This document shows, piece after piece, positions 52,504 through 61,225 of a stretch of DNA of 64,000 nucleotides. The DNA lies in assembly GCA_023419375.1 (NCBI GenBank), contig JAEZYD010000060.1, positions 35,487-99,486 on the forward strand, given 5' to 3'. Under the pieces are notes generated by a model. That model was not told the origin of the DNA, made no database searches, and saw only the letters and a program-made list of their open reading frames with translations. This DNA is from Pseudomonadota bacterium. GTDB taxonomy: Bacteria > Desulfobacterota > Desulfovibrionia > Desulfovibrionales > Desulfovibrionaceae. Numbering within the stretch: the stretch's first letter is position 1; each line of letters starts with the position of its first letter. Position numbers and translations under genes: made by a program.

Positions 52504-53421
52504 TTATTGCTGTGTATTGAGAGCGCGGTCTTTTTTCGCGCACAGATCTGCGGCAATCAGGGCCGCCCCCAGCGCGCCCACAGTCTGCGGGTCGCGCGGC
52601 ACCTGAACGGGCAGGCCTAGTTCGTCTGAAAGAATGGCGGCAAAGGCGGGGCTGGTTGCCAGACCGCCGGTAAATACACATTCCCCCTGCATGGGGATGC
52701 GCCGGGCAAGGGCGCACATTCTGCGGGCAATGGCGCGGAACACCCCAGCTGCTATATCTTGAGGCGGCGTGCTGCGGGCCAGCAGGCCCACAATTTCCGT
52801 TTCTGCAAACACGGCGCACATGCTTGAAATGGCCACAGGTTTGCCGGTGGCCGCAGCCTTGCCCAGCTCGTCCAAGGGCATGTTCAAAATGCCCGAGAGC
52901 ACCTGCAAAAAACGCCCGGTACCTGCCGCGCACTTGTCGTTCATCAAAAAATCGCGCACTGCGCCCGGCTTGCTGACGGGTTTGACCGAAACATGGTTGC
53001 CCGCGCCGCTGGCCGCATCCAGGCCAGCATCTAGGCCAGCATCCAGGCTGGCCGCTTCCGATTCACGCGGGATATCCAGGCTTATTACCTTGCTGTCCTG
53101 CCCGCCAATATCAAGCACAAGCCCCGCGCGGGGAAAAAGATGCGCAGCGCCCCGCGCATGGCAACTGATCTCCGTAACCGTTTTGTCGGCAAAAGGCAGA
53201 GCAATGCGCCCGTAGCCCGTGGCAGTGACATGCCTCAGATCGTTGCGCGCTATCGCGGCAGCCTCGCAGGCATTGTTGAGCGCAAATTCGCCCGCTTCAG
53301 CGGTATTCCAGCCTGTGGGCAGCACTGCCCGCCCGGCAATCTGCGAGCCGCCGTTGGGCAGCATCTCAAGCACAACGGCCTTTGCAGCCACAGAACCCAC
53401 ATCAATTCCAGCTACATACAT
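52504..53421 (-). CDS. ATP-dependent activator/reductase of the double-cubane cluster protein
   Basis: The start at MYVAGIDVGSVAAKAVVLE (ATG 53421, AGGAG upstream) gives 305 residues of the ASKHA-fold activator family (BadF/HgdC). ATP-binding loops are GIDVGSVAAK and LDIGGQDSKVI. The two cysteines that hold the bridging [4Fe-4S] cluster are in NDKCAAGTGRF and SSMCAVFAE. It injects low-potential electrons into the partner dehydratase-like protein at the cost of ATP. An unusual insert, SLDAGLDAGLDAASGAG, follows the second ATP loop and is encoded by a 12-bp tandem repeat. Confidence 0.9.
   Translation of the reverse strand: MYVAGIDVGSVAAKAVVLEMLPNGGSQIAGRAVLPTGWNTAEAGEFALNNACEAAAIARNDLRHVTATGYGRIALPFADKTVTEISCHARGAAHLFPRAGLVLDIGGQDSKVISLDIPRESEAASLDAGLDAGLDAASGAGNHVSVKPVSKPGAVRDFLMNDKCAAGTGRFLQVLSGILNMPLDELGKAAATGKPVAISSMCAVFAETEIVGLLARSTPPQDIAAGVFRAIARRMCALARRIPMQGECVFTGGLATSPAFAAILSDELGLPVQVPRDPQTVGALGAALIAADLCAKKDRALNTQQ
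53015..53050. repeat. Three 12-bp tandem repeats inside the activator gene
   Basis: Units GCATCCAGGCCA, GCATCTAGGCCA and GCATCCAGGCTG follow one another (plus-strand reading). They keep the reading frame and add the GLDA/DAGL residues. Copy number could vary by slippage. Confidence 0.75.
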
Positions 53422-53475
53422 AACGCAGACTCCTGATCGTACCCTTTGTTGCGGTACAAACACGCAAAACAAAAC

Positions 53476-53760
53476 CCGCCGCACAGCGCAAGGCTGTGGA
53501 GCGGGCAGTATGACAAAAGCGCCAGCAGCGCTGCGCTGCAAGGCGGGCAATGCAATGGAAAGCTTCGGCAACTAAATGGCTGCAGGGGGAAAAGCGGGAA
53601 GATCTGGAAAAGGAGCAGGAGCACGGCAGGCAATAAAAAAGCCCCCGCTTCCCACCTAAACTATGGAGATGGGAAACAGGCTGGCGCTGACGCGCCACCG
53701 CGAATGAGGGCCTCCAACCTGAAGGCGCTGATGCTGTCATGACCCGCCGCCCTTAAAGAC
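53476..53760 (-). promoter_or_regulatory. Structured leader upstream of the double-cubane operon
   Basis: On the minus strand a series of hairpins precedes the activator gene: GCCTTCAGGTTGGAGGC, TGGCGC-GTCA-GCGCCA (53697-53682), a TTCCCA...TGGGAA stem (about 53674-53648) leading into GCGGGGGCTTTTTTATTG (a terminator-like end), and CCCGC...GCGGG near 53507-53476. The order aptamer-like hairpins, terminator, gene looks like a riboswitch or attenuator, but I cannot match it to a known class. Confidence 0.5.
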
Positions 53761-54193
53761 AGGCAAGACACGGCAAACCCTATAAAAAACCACAGGATAC
53801 CTTTCTGTTGCAAATGCCGCCGACATGATTCGGCCTGAAGTTGTATATCAAGTTAGCGTAAGGGCATCAGCTTGTCGATAGGGATGCACACGGCATTGAG
53901 TAATTGCACCACCGTCTGCTTTAGATTGCAGCAATCAAGGTATTCAGGGGGTCTCAGGCCGTAACCGCGGCACCGCGCTGATGAAAAATTCGCTTTGTGC
54001 ACAAGAAGAATCACCTGAAGTTTTTTACACCACACATGTGGGCAAAACGCATCAGCAGGGGGTAAGACAACTCCAGTATTATCTTTATATTTTGGCATGT
54101 TAAACTATTGGCTCAAACTTTGCTTTAAGCTAACATGCTGCGAGATTTTTAGCTATTGATACCAGAGCAACTCGCTCATGAATGTGTCTTTTT
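53761..54193. other. Gap between divergent activator and DapA-like genes
   Basis: About 430 bases. A minus-strand frame of 81 codons (54098-53853) starts with MPKYKDNTGVVLPPADAF but has no ribosome site or recognisable domain, so I do not call it a gene. Confidence 0.45.
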
Positions 54194-54256
54194 GCCGACT
54201 GGCGTCGGCTTGACGTACACGCGGGATTATTCCCGCACCAAGGACAAGGCTATAAT
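54194..54256 (+). promoter_or_regulatory. Twin palindromes and -10 element of the DapA-like operon
   Basis: GCCGAC-TGGC-GTCGGC (54194-54209) and GCGGGA-TTAT-TCCCGC (54221-54236) are two perfect 6+4+6 inverted repeats 27 nt apart, followed by TATAAT at 54251-54256. They suggest a regulator binding in tandem just upstream of the promoter, without a good -35. Confidence 0.55.
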
Positions 54257-54289
54257 TTAACCTGAATTATCAAACAATTGAGTGCCGTT

Positions 54290-55177
54290 ATGAAAGAACT
54301 TCTCCCCTTTGTGGCAATGGTAACGTGCTTTAACGAACAAGAAGAAATCGACTACGCTGCTGTACGCCGCCAGGTGCGCAGGCAGATTGAGGCGGGCAAC
54401 AACCTCCTCGTCAATGGCACCAACGGCGACTTCACCAGCCTGACCTTTCCTGAAAAAATCAAGCTGTGCGCGGAAGTTCTTGACGAAGTGCAGGGCAAGG
54501 TAAAGGTATTTGCCAACGCTGGCTGCCCCTCTACCTACGAAACCATCCTTCTGGGCAAGGAATTTGTCTCTCTGGGCGTGGACGCCCTCGCCATCATCAC
54601 GCCCTACTTCATCGGCTGCACCCAGGATGGCCTGTTCGGCCATTTCTCCCGCGTGGCGGACGCCCTGCAAAAGCCCACATATCTTTATGATATTCCTGCA
54701 AGAACGCAGAACCACATTGAGCCGGAAACAGCCGCAAAACTGGCGGATCACCCCAACATTCACGGCATCAAGGACAGCGGCGGCAGCCAGAAAACCCTTG
54801 ATGAGTACCTCGCCATCGCCCGTGGTCGCGATGATTTTGACGTGTTCACCGGGCCGGATTCCCTCATCCACTACGGCCTCACCCAGGGCGCCAGGGGCTG
54901 CATTTCCGGCCTCGGCAACGTGATGCCCCATGTGGTCAACGGCATTTGCAAGGAATACGAAAAGGGCGACATCGCCGCCTCCGTGGCGCAGCAGGAAATC
55001 TTCACCGCTTTCCGCACCGATCTTTACGCTCTGGGTTACGCCCCGGCCATGGTCAAGCGCTCGCTCTATCTTATGGACAAGAGCGTTGGCGCAAGCCGCC
55101 AGCCCGCGCTCATTCCTACGCCTGAGCTGGACGCTAAAATCAAGGCCCTGCTTATCAAGCACAACATCATCGGGTAA
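54290..55177 (+). CDS. Dihydrodipicolinate synthase-family aldolase/lyase
   Basis: The 295-residue protein is a class I (Schiff-base) TIM-barrel lyase of the DapA/NanA family. Tyr133 in YLYDIPART and the Schiff-base Lys161 in GIKDSGGS are in place, and VNGTNGDFTSLT (residues 41-52) is the substrate loop, with GD where DapA has GE. It is therefore probably not lysine-biosynthetic DapA but a catabolic enzyme that cleaves or dehydrates a 2-oxo acid. ATG at 54290 is chosen; a TTG four codons upstream is possible. It heads an operon with a 2-hydroxyacid dehydrogenase and a LarA-like racemase. Confidence 0.87.
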   Translation: MKELLPFVAMVTCFNEQEEIDYAAVRRQVRRQIEAGNNLLVNGTNGDFTSLTFPEKIKLCAEVLDEVQGKVKVFANAGCPSTYETILLGKEFVSLGVDALAIITPYFIGCTQDGLFGHFSRVADALQKPTYLYDIPARTQNHIEPETAAKLADHPNIHGIKDSGGSQKTLDEYLAIARGRDDFDVFTGPDSLIHYGLTQGARGCISGLGNVMPHVVNGICKEYEKGDIAASVAQQEIFTAFRTDLYALGYAPAMVKRSLYLMDKSVGASRQPALIPTPELDAKIKALLIKHNIIG

Positions 55178-55185
55178 GGGCGCAT

Positions 55186-56151
55186 ATGAGCACTGTTATC
55201 GTCACCACTTCTCCCGGTTTTGCCACAGTGGGCAAGGTTCCTTCCTTTATTGAAGAAAAAGGCTGGAAGCTGCACCGTTGCGTGGACACGAGCCGTCCGC
55301 ACGGCGGGCTGCTGGATTTTGCAGCAGACGCGGAGTTTCTGGTGGTGGGTCTTATTCCCGCCACTGCCGAACTCATGGACAAGCTGCCCAAACTCAAGGC
55401 CATCCTCAAGCACGGCGTGGGCGTGGACAATATCGACATCCCCGCCGCCACCGCGCGCAAAATTCCCGTGCTGAACGCCCCGGGGGCCAACTCCAACGCC
55501 GTGGCGGAACTTGCCATTGGCGGCATGCTCAGTTTTGCCCGCCGCATCCCCATGATGCACAAAACCATGGTTGAAGGCGGCTGGCAGCGCATTGTGGGTA
55601 CAGAAATTGAAGAAAAAACCCTTGGCGTTGTGGGCCTTGGCAACATTGGCAAGGTGCTGGCCCGCAAGGCCAGAGCCCTGGGCATGCGGGTGCTGGCTTC
55701 CGACCTCTACCCCGACACTGCCTTTGCGCAGGAACACGGCATTGAACTTACCGATATGGACACCCTGCTGGCCGAATCGGACTATATCTCCCTGCACGTG
55801 TTTGGCGGCAAGGACAACGCCCACCTTATCGGCGCGCAACAGATAGCCATGATGAAGCCAAGCGCCTGCGTCATGAACTATGCGCGCGGCGAGATTCTGG
55901 ACATGGACGCGCTGGCCGCAGCCATTGAAAATGGAAAAATCGCCGGTGCCGTCATTGACGCCTACACCAGCGAGCCGCCGGACAGGTCGCACCCCATTTT
56001 CAAAAGCGACAGGGTTGTGTTCACCCCCCACTCCGGCGCGGACACCAGAGAATCCGTGGCCCGTGTGGGCATGATGAACGTTACGGACATCGCGTCCCTT
56101 CTGGCGGGAGAACATCCCTCCAGAGTGCTGAACCCGGAAGTATTTGCATAA
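55186..56151 (+). CDS. D-2-hydroxyacid dehydrogenase family protein
   Basis: The 321-residue protein has the NAD-binding motif TLGVVGLGNIGKVLARKARALG and the catalytic trio of the family: Arg in MNYARGEILD, Glu in YTSEPP, and His in FTPHSGADT. KHGVGVDNIDIPAA and GANSNAVAELAIG are the substrate-side motifs shared with phosphoglycerate dehydrogenase. No C-terminal ACT domain is present. It interconverts a D-2-hydroxyacid and the 2-oxo acid, which the DapA-like enzyme, 8 nt upstream, could then cleave or produce. Confidence 0.9.
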   Translation: MSTVIVTTSPGFATVGKVPSFIEEKGWKLHRCVDTSRPHGGLLDFAADAEFLVVGLIPATAELMDKLPKLKAILKHGVGVDNIDIPAATARKIPVLNAPGANSNAVAELAIGGMLSFARRIPMMHKTMVEGGWQRIVGTEIEEKTLGVVGLGNIGKVLARKARALGMRVLASDLYPDTAFAQEHGIELTDMDTLLAESDYISLHVFGGKDNAHLIGAQQIAMMKPSACVMNYARGEILDMDALAAAIENGKIAGAVIDAYTSEPPDRSHPIFKSDRVVFTPHSGADTRESVARVGMMNVTDIASLLAGEHPSRVLNPEVFA

Positions 56152-56163
56152 TCAGGAAACCCT

Positions 56164-57501
56164 ATGCGCCCCAAGTACGCCAAGCTCGTTGAACATGTGG
56201 AAATCCCGCGCATGGCTCTTGCCCGTCAGACATTCAACGCTGTTGACGTGGACGATCCTGCCCATGCCGTGCACGAAGCGCTGGCTGCATCGCCCCACCT
56301 GACGGGCCTGAAAAAAGGCATGCGCGTGGCGCTCACGGTTGGCAGCCGTGGCATTGCCAGCCTGCCCCAACTGGTGCGGGCCATTGTGGACGAATTGCGC
56401 GAGAGGGGCGCTGAACCGTTTATTGTCCCCGCCATGGGAAGTCATGGCGGGGCCACGGCAGAAGGCCAGATTGCCGTGTTGCGCCACCTTGGCGTGACAG
56501 AAGAAACCGCAGGCTGCCCCATTTGCTCCAGCATGGAGACCGTGGAAGTGGGCGTGCTTGAAAACGGCATGTCCGTGCGCATAGACAAGCTGGCTTACGA
56601 AGCCGACGGCATAGTGCTGTTTAACCGCATCAAGCCGCACAGCGCCTTTCGCGCTCCCAACGAAAGCGGCCTGATTAAAATGCTCGCCATTGGCCTGGGC
56701 AAACAGTCCGGCGCAGATAACTGCCACGCCTGGGGCTTCTGCTACATGGGCCGTTTTATTGTTGAAATGGCGCGCGTAAAGCTGGCGACCTGCAAGGTGC
56801 TGTTCGGCATTGGCGTTCTTGAAAACGCCTACGACCGCCTTTCAAAGGTTGTGGTTCTGCCCTGCGAGGGCCTGGTGGAAAAAGAACGCGAATATCTTGC
56901 CGAGGCCATGCGCAACATGCCCCGGCTTCCGCTCGGCCCACAGGATGCACCACTTGCTTCCGGCCCTCTAGATGTGCTGATTGTGGACTACGTGGGCAAA
57001 GAATTTTCGGGCAGCGGCATGGACCCCAACATTACAGGCCGCCCGTCAACCAAGGCCATCAGCGGCGGCCCGGACGTTTCGCGCATCGTAGTTCTGGATG
57101 TGACGGATAAAAGCGAAGGCAACGCCACAGGCGTTGCGCGGGCGGACGTCATCACCGACCGCCTCTTCAACCGCTTCAGCCGTGAGGCCGTGTACACCAA
57201 CTCCCTCACGTCCGGGGTGCTTATTGCGGCATCCCTGCCCCTTGCAATGCCGGATGACAAAAGCGCCATTCAAGCTGCGGTAAAAACGTGCGAATCGCAC
57301 CACCCGGATGCGCTCAAGATCATCCGCATCCCCAATACGCTGCATCTGGAATATCTCTATGTTTCAGAGGCCATGCTGCCCGAACTGCAAAACAGACCGG
57401 GTATAAACATTCTTACGGAGCCGGCCCCCATGCTCTTTGACGAGCAGGGAACCTTGCTGGATCAGTGGCCTCAAAGGCTGCAATCAGGCCACGCGCAGTA
57501 A
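56164..57501 (+). CDS. LarA-like (DUF2088) nickel-dependent racemase family protein
   Basis: The 445-residue protein resembles the lactate racemase family: N-terminal domain with RVALTVGSRGIASLPQLVRAIVDEL and FIVPAMGSHGGATAEGQIAVL, then the catalytic region with NRIKPHSAFRAP, whose Lys and His correspond to cofactor-binding and catalytic positions of LarA by pattern. LarA homologues use a nickel-pincer nucleotide and epimerise various 2-hydroxyacids. Together with the adjacent D-2-hydroxyacid dehydrogenase it could convert an L-hydroxyacid to the D form for oxidation. LarB, LarC and LarE are not in the window. Confidence 0.83.
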   Translation: MRPKYAKLVEHVEIPRMALARQTFNAVDVDDPAHAVHEALAASPHLTGLKKGMRVALTVGSRGIASLPQLVRAIVDELRERGAEPFIVPAMGSHGGATAEGQIAVLRHLGVTEETAGCPICSSMETVEVGVLENGMSVRIDKLAYEADGIVLFNRIKPHSAFRAPNESGLIKMLAIGLGKQSGADNCHAWGFCYMGRFIVEMARVKLATCKVLFGIGVLENAYDRLSKVVVLPCEGLVEKEREYLAEAMRNMPRLPLGPQDAPLASGPLDVLIVDYVGKEFSGSGMDPNITGRPSTKAISGGPDVSRIVVLDVTDKSEGNATGVARADVITDRLFNRFSREAVYTNSLTSGVLIAASLPLAMPDDKSAIQAAVKTCESHHPDALKIIRIPNTLHLEYLYVSEAMLPELQNRPGINILTEPAPMLFDEQGTLLDQWPQRLQSGHAQ

Positions 57502-57550
57502 ATTTGTTGAGGATTTTTTTATTCCCCTTTGCCTTCATTCAGGAGAACGT

Positions 57551-57900
57551 ATGCATAACTACATGAAAGTGTTAGGAATTAGCGTCATTTGTCTCCTCCT
57601 TGGGTTTGGTCAGGCTTTCGCCAAGGGCGACACCCTCACCGTGGGCGTAACCCAGACCCCCAAAACCCTTGATCCGCAGGCCACATCAGACGCTGGCTCG
57701 CAAAACATCGACATGCAGATTTATGAAACGCTGGTCACCATGGACAAGGACAACAACCTTGTTCCCATGCTGGCTGAAAAATGGGAGGCCCTGCCGGACA
57801 AGGTTTCCTACAAGTTCCACTTAAAGAAAGGCGTTAAATTCCACAATGGTGAAACCATGACTGCCGATGACGTGGTGTTCACCTTCAAGCGCGCGTTAAG
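57551..57900 (+). pseudogene. Truncated peptide/nickel ABC substrate-binding protein (5' fragment)
   Basis: The frame starts MHNYMKVLGISVICLLLGFGQAFA (signal peptide) and continues with LTVGVTQTPKTLDPQATSD, MLAEKWEALPDKVSYKFHL and FHNGETMTADDVVFTFKRALSP, the first 120 residues of a family 5 (peptide/nickel/opine-type) binding protein normally near 500-540 residues. At about 57900 the homology stops and the frame runs antisense through a phage tape-measure gene to 58114. AGGAG precedes the ATG. It was probably the transporter component of the preceding hydroxyacid operon before being cut by a deletion. Confidence 0.85.
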
Positions 57901-58798
57901 CCCTGCCGGCGTCCCGTGCAGAGGCGGAGTTTCTACGTTCGAGGGCATCTGTCACCCGGTTAAGGATGGCTACAACCGACTCGCTATCCAATACGGAAGC
58001 CTTAAAAAGCTCCCATTCAGAAGACATGCGGTTTATTGCGCCCTGAGCCGTGTCGGCAGCAGCGGCAGCAGCTACGGCAAACTTATTTTGGAGAACATCC
58101 GCCAACTTGGGTAAAAGTTCTTCGGCTGTGAGTTGCCCGTTCGCCATGAACTTATCCAGCTCAGCAGTGGTCATGCCCATAGCCTGCGCCGCCAACTGAA
58201 AAGCACCGGGCAAACGCTCACCCAACTGGCCGCGCAACTCTTCGGCTTGGACCTTGCCCTTGCTCATCATCTGCCCAAGGGCGATAAAAACACCGTTGGT
58301 TTGGTCTGTGGTGAGCTGTAAGGCCCCGGCAGCATTCGTCACGGCAATAAAGATGTCATTCAGCTTTGGGGCCAGCGTGGTATCTTTGCCGGCAGCAAAA
58401 AAGCCCTTTGCCGCCTCTGCCGTGGACATGAAGCCGAGGCCAACACGTGAGGTTTGCTCATGAATCAAATCAAGCTGCGCCCGCGTCCCATCGCCAAAGA
58501 TGGTTTGGTAAGCCTTTTCAAGCCGCTGTAAGGATATTTGCGCATCGAGCATGGATTTGAATGCATATAGGGCCGCGCCAAGAGAAGCGACACGCAAGAC
58601 AAGACCACCAACCGCATTAGCAACGCCTGTGGTGTCTTTTCCTACCTTGGAAAGAGCTGTGGAGCCTTTATTCCCAAGTGAATCAATAGAGGTTTGCGCC
58701 TTATCGACAATTTGAGAGATTGCAGCAAGGGCTTCTCGCGTAATCTTGGCTTCATTTCTCAGCCCTGACATATCAGCGGTTATCATTACTATCGGCAT
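57896..58798 (-). pseudogene. Truncated phage tail tape-measure protein (5' fragment)
   Basis: Starting at MPIVMITADMSGLRNEAK (ATG 58798, AAGGGGGA upstream), 300 residues show the N-terminal tape-measure domain: VTNAAGALQLTTDQTNGVFIALGQMMSKGKVQAEELRGQLGERLPGAFQLAAQAMG and AELDKFMANGQLTAEELLPKLADVL, typical of lambdoid/Mu-like tape-measure proteins. These normally exceed 600-1000 residues; this one stops at the junction with the binding-protein fragment. It would have set tail length and carried DNA-ejection functions. It directly follows the primase gene (10 nt), an odd order for a complete phage. Confidence 0.8.
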
Positions 58799-58808
58799 AG
58801 AATCCCCC

Positions 58809-59999
58809 TTATGCTGCCTTTGCGGATTTGTTTTGTTTGTTCCCGTACATCGGGTCACATTCCGTACTATCGAAGCTCAGGCGCGAGGTGTGGGCTTTTT
58901 CTAGGCATGCCGTTGCATCATTAGACAGGGCAGACATGACAGCTTCGGCCCACTCCATGACGGTGGGAATGTCTGGATTAATGGGCCACGTCAGAGCGGC
59001 GGTGTGCTGTTCGGTCAAGTCTTTAGCGCCCACGGCAGGGGTCAGGATTGCTTGCGGATAGGCTGCACTCCATCTCTGCCATGCTGCTTGCCCACCTTCA
59101 TCATTGTCGGGGCAGGCCAGCAGTAAGGGGGCAGACTGGATAAAGTTGTGGGTGTCGGTGTCCAGACCCTTCATGTTGCCCATAAGGGCCACAGCGGCCA
59201 GTTTCCCGAATGATTCTTGCCAGAGTAGAGCGGCATCAAGGGCAGATTCGACCAGCACAACAGGAAGCCCGACACGTCCGGCAACAAACGGCACGTTGGA
59301 GCTTCCCTGCACCTGCCAATACTTAGGGCGACTTTCGGGGCGATCATCAGCACAGCGCACGGTTAAGGCTACGGTTCCGGCCTTCCGGCGTGTGGCAATG
59401 ACAAGGCCACGGGGCAAGATCAGTTTTTCACGCTTGCTGCCGTCTGCCAGCTCAACTACGGGCAAGCCCCAGGACTCACGCAGGATATAGCGATCAGCAG
59501 AGTTCCAACCTATGCCGCAATCTTGCGCCGTGTATGGGGTCAGGAAGCGCCCGCAGATGGCAAGCAATGCTTCGGGGGTTGTTTCAAGCCCACGTTGGCA
59601 CTCAGCCAGAAATGCGGCGGCGCTGCACATCCATCTCGCGCCGGGCATAACGGCTGGCTCAGGCTTGGGCGGCACATGGGCCATTTGTACCGGGTGTGCC
59701 GGACGTGGCCGGGCAGGGGTTCGCCGGGCAGGGAAAGAGCTTGTGGTCGTGCGCTTCGGCTCAATTCCAAGGGCTTCACACGCCTCGCGGTAGGTCAGGC
59801 CATGAACTTTCTGCATTAGCTGGATATCGTCGCCGCGGTCGCTGCACTTACGGCAGAAATAACGCGCCCGGCCTTCGGCAGTCAGTACGACAATAAACCC
59901 GTCCTCCTTGGTCTGGCCGCATATCGGGCATACGCCGCACCATTCGCGGGGGGACTTCTGTTTCATGGCAGGAATAAAGCTCAGAATGTCGGGGGTCAT
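58809..59999 (-). CDS. Phage/satellite-type primase with zinc ribbon and Toprim domain
   Basis: The 396-residue protein has an N-terminal zinc-binding module (cysteines 21, 24 and 27 in CGVCPICGQ and 49, 52 in YFCRKCSD), as in DnaG and P4-alpha-type primases. A middle domain and a Toprim-like part follow (PVVLVESALDAALLW with the catalytic Glu, and LLACPDNDEGGQAAW with the DxD-like acidic pair). It would synthesise primers for replication of the element. Its ATG overlaps the helicase stop codon (ATGA), indicating coupled translation. Confidence 0.85.
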   Translation of the reverse strand: MTPDILSFIPAMKQKSPREWCGVCPICGQTKEDGFIVVLTAEGRARYFCRKCSDRGDDIQLMQKVHGLTYREACEALGIEPKRTTTSSFPARRTPARPRPAHPVQMAHVPPKPEPAVMPGARWMCSAAAFLAECQRGLETTPEALLAICGRFLTPYTAQDCGIGWNSADRYILRESWGLPVVELADGSKREKLILPRGLVIATRRKAGTVALTVRCADDRPESRPKYWQVQGSSNVPFVAGRVGLPVVLVESALDAALLWQESFGKLAAVALMGNMKGLDTDTHNFIQSAPLLLACPDNDEGGQAAWQRWSAAYPQAILTPAVGAKDLTEQHTAALTWPINPDIPTVMEWAEAVMSALSNDATACLEKAHTSRLSFDSTECDPMYGNKQNKSAKAA

Positions 60000-61225
60000 G
60001 CCACCACCTCCGCGTCACGGAACGGAACATTCGGAACACCCCCTAAGGGGGTATGTTCCGTTTGTTCCGCATCCAGTGTGCTAATGCCCCCGGAACAAGT
60101 TCCGCTAATGTTCCCTAAATGTTCCCCTGTTCCGTTTGTGGTGGTTAGAGAATAGCAATCATTCAAAACAGCAATTTTCCCAAGTTCAACCAGGTCTTTT
60201 CTGGCCCGTTGGAAGGCGATCTTTTTTGCGCTGGCCTTGTCAGCCGTGGATTTCTCGTAAAAATAATCGCGCCACACATCGACATGCACAGAGGCTTTAC
60301 CTTCGGCCTGTAGGGCGGCTTCAAGGGTTTCAAGGCCATACCGCTGTGCAGGGGTAAGGGGTTTCACTTCCTGCAGTGCTGGCTCCTCACTGGCAAACAC
60401 GCTGCAACTCGTAATATCATCCCCATAGGAATCTTTGCCCACGACACGAATGTTCAAAGTGAACTTATAGGCTTGCCCGTCCTGGCCATCCTTATTCTTG
60501 ACCACCTTCCAAACCCGGTTATTGCCCCGGCGGGAAACTTCAATTGCAGCATCAAGAGCGCCCAACAAGCTAGAGTGGCCCCGCAAACCGTTTGCCGAAT
60601 TTTTCCCACAATGATGGATTAAGCACACAAGGCCAGCGGTCAGCTTTTGGAGTTTTTTGCAATTGGCCAGAATGATTCCCATATCCACGTTGCTATTCTC
60701 GTCAAGGCCCGCCGAAACTCTGTTCAGCGTGTCAACTACGATCAGGGAGCCAGTTGGGATACTCTGTGCCAGCCGTTCAACGTCTGCACCGATATAAAAA
60801 TCATCAAGCAAAAACTGGACGTTTCCCGGCAACTCGCGCTTGTTTTCAGCCTCCCAAGCAAGAATGCGCCCTTTGATACCATGCTGGCCCTCTGCAACTA
60901 TTTCGGTCACAGCAGATTTTTTTGTACGCCGACCAAACCACCGCCGCCCCTCTGCAACAGCACAGGCCATATCGTTTGCAATGAAACTCTTACCAGTAGC
61001 AGGCTCGCCATAAACGCAAACAACGCCAGTATCAGGGAAAGTATCCTGCACCTTCCAAACTATACCGGGAAGGTTCATTATATCTTGGCGTTTAAATAAG
61101 CGGAAAGACGGAATTTCATCCTTCAGTGTGGGTTCCTCCTTTGCCGGGCAGGAAGCGAGAAACTCCGCTCGCGCCTGAGCAATGGCCGCAGTGTAATCAT
61201 GGCCGCAGTGGTCACTATGCGTCAT
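59996..61225 (-). CDS. RecA-like (AAA_25/RepA-type) replicative helicase of the element
   Basis: The start MTHSDHCGHDYTAA (ATG 61225) has an AAGGAGGTGG ribosome site; the longer in-frame start at 61276 is rejected. The 409-residue protein has Walker A VYGEPATGKSF, Walker B SLIVVDTLNRVSAG, and LVCLIHHCGKNSANGLRGHSSL, the pattern of RepA-type hexameric helicases of mobile elements. The C-terminal 110 residues are variable. It partners the adjacent primase. The end of the gene carries a phage-like Thr/Gly-rich tail. Confidence 0.87.
   Translation of the reverse strand: MTHSDHCGHDYTAAIAQARAEFLASCPAKEEPTLKDEIPSFRLFKRQDIMNLPGIVWKVQDTFPDTGVVCVYGEPATGKSFIANDMACAVAEGRRWFGRRTKKSAVTEIVAEGQHGIKGRILAWEAENKRELPGNVQFLLDDFYIGADVERLAQSIPTGSLIVVDTLNRVSAGLDENSNVDMGIILANCKKLQKLTAGLVCLIHHCGKNSANGLRGHSSLLGALDAAIEVSRRGNNRVWKVVKNKDGQDGQAYKFTLNIRVVGKDSYGDDITSCSVFASEEPALQEVKPLTPAQRYGLETLEAALQAEGKASVHVDVWRDYFYEKSTADKASAKKIAFQRARKDLVELGKIAVLNDCYSLTTTNGTGEHLGNISGTCSGGISTLDAEQTEHTPLGGVPNVPFRDAEVVA

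Noticed and set aside
53640..53760. Molybdenum-cofactor riboswitch
   Set aside because: A GGCCTCC-like segment recalled this class, but the remaining conserved blocks were not found, so only an unclassified leader is reported.
53853..54098. 81-codon minus-strand frame (MPKYKDNTGVV...) in the gap before the DapA-like gene
   Set aside because: No ribosome site, domain or operon context; a chance frame is more likely, though a small gene cannot be excluded.
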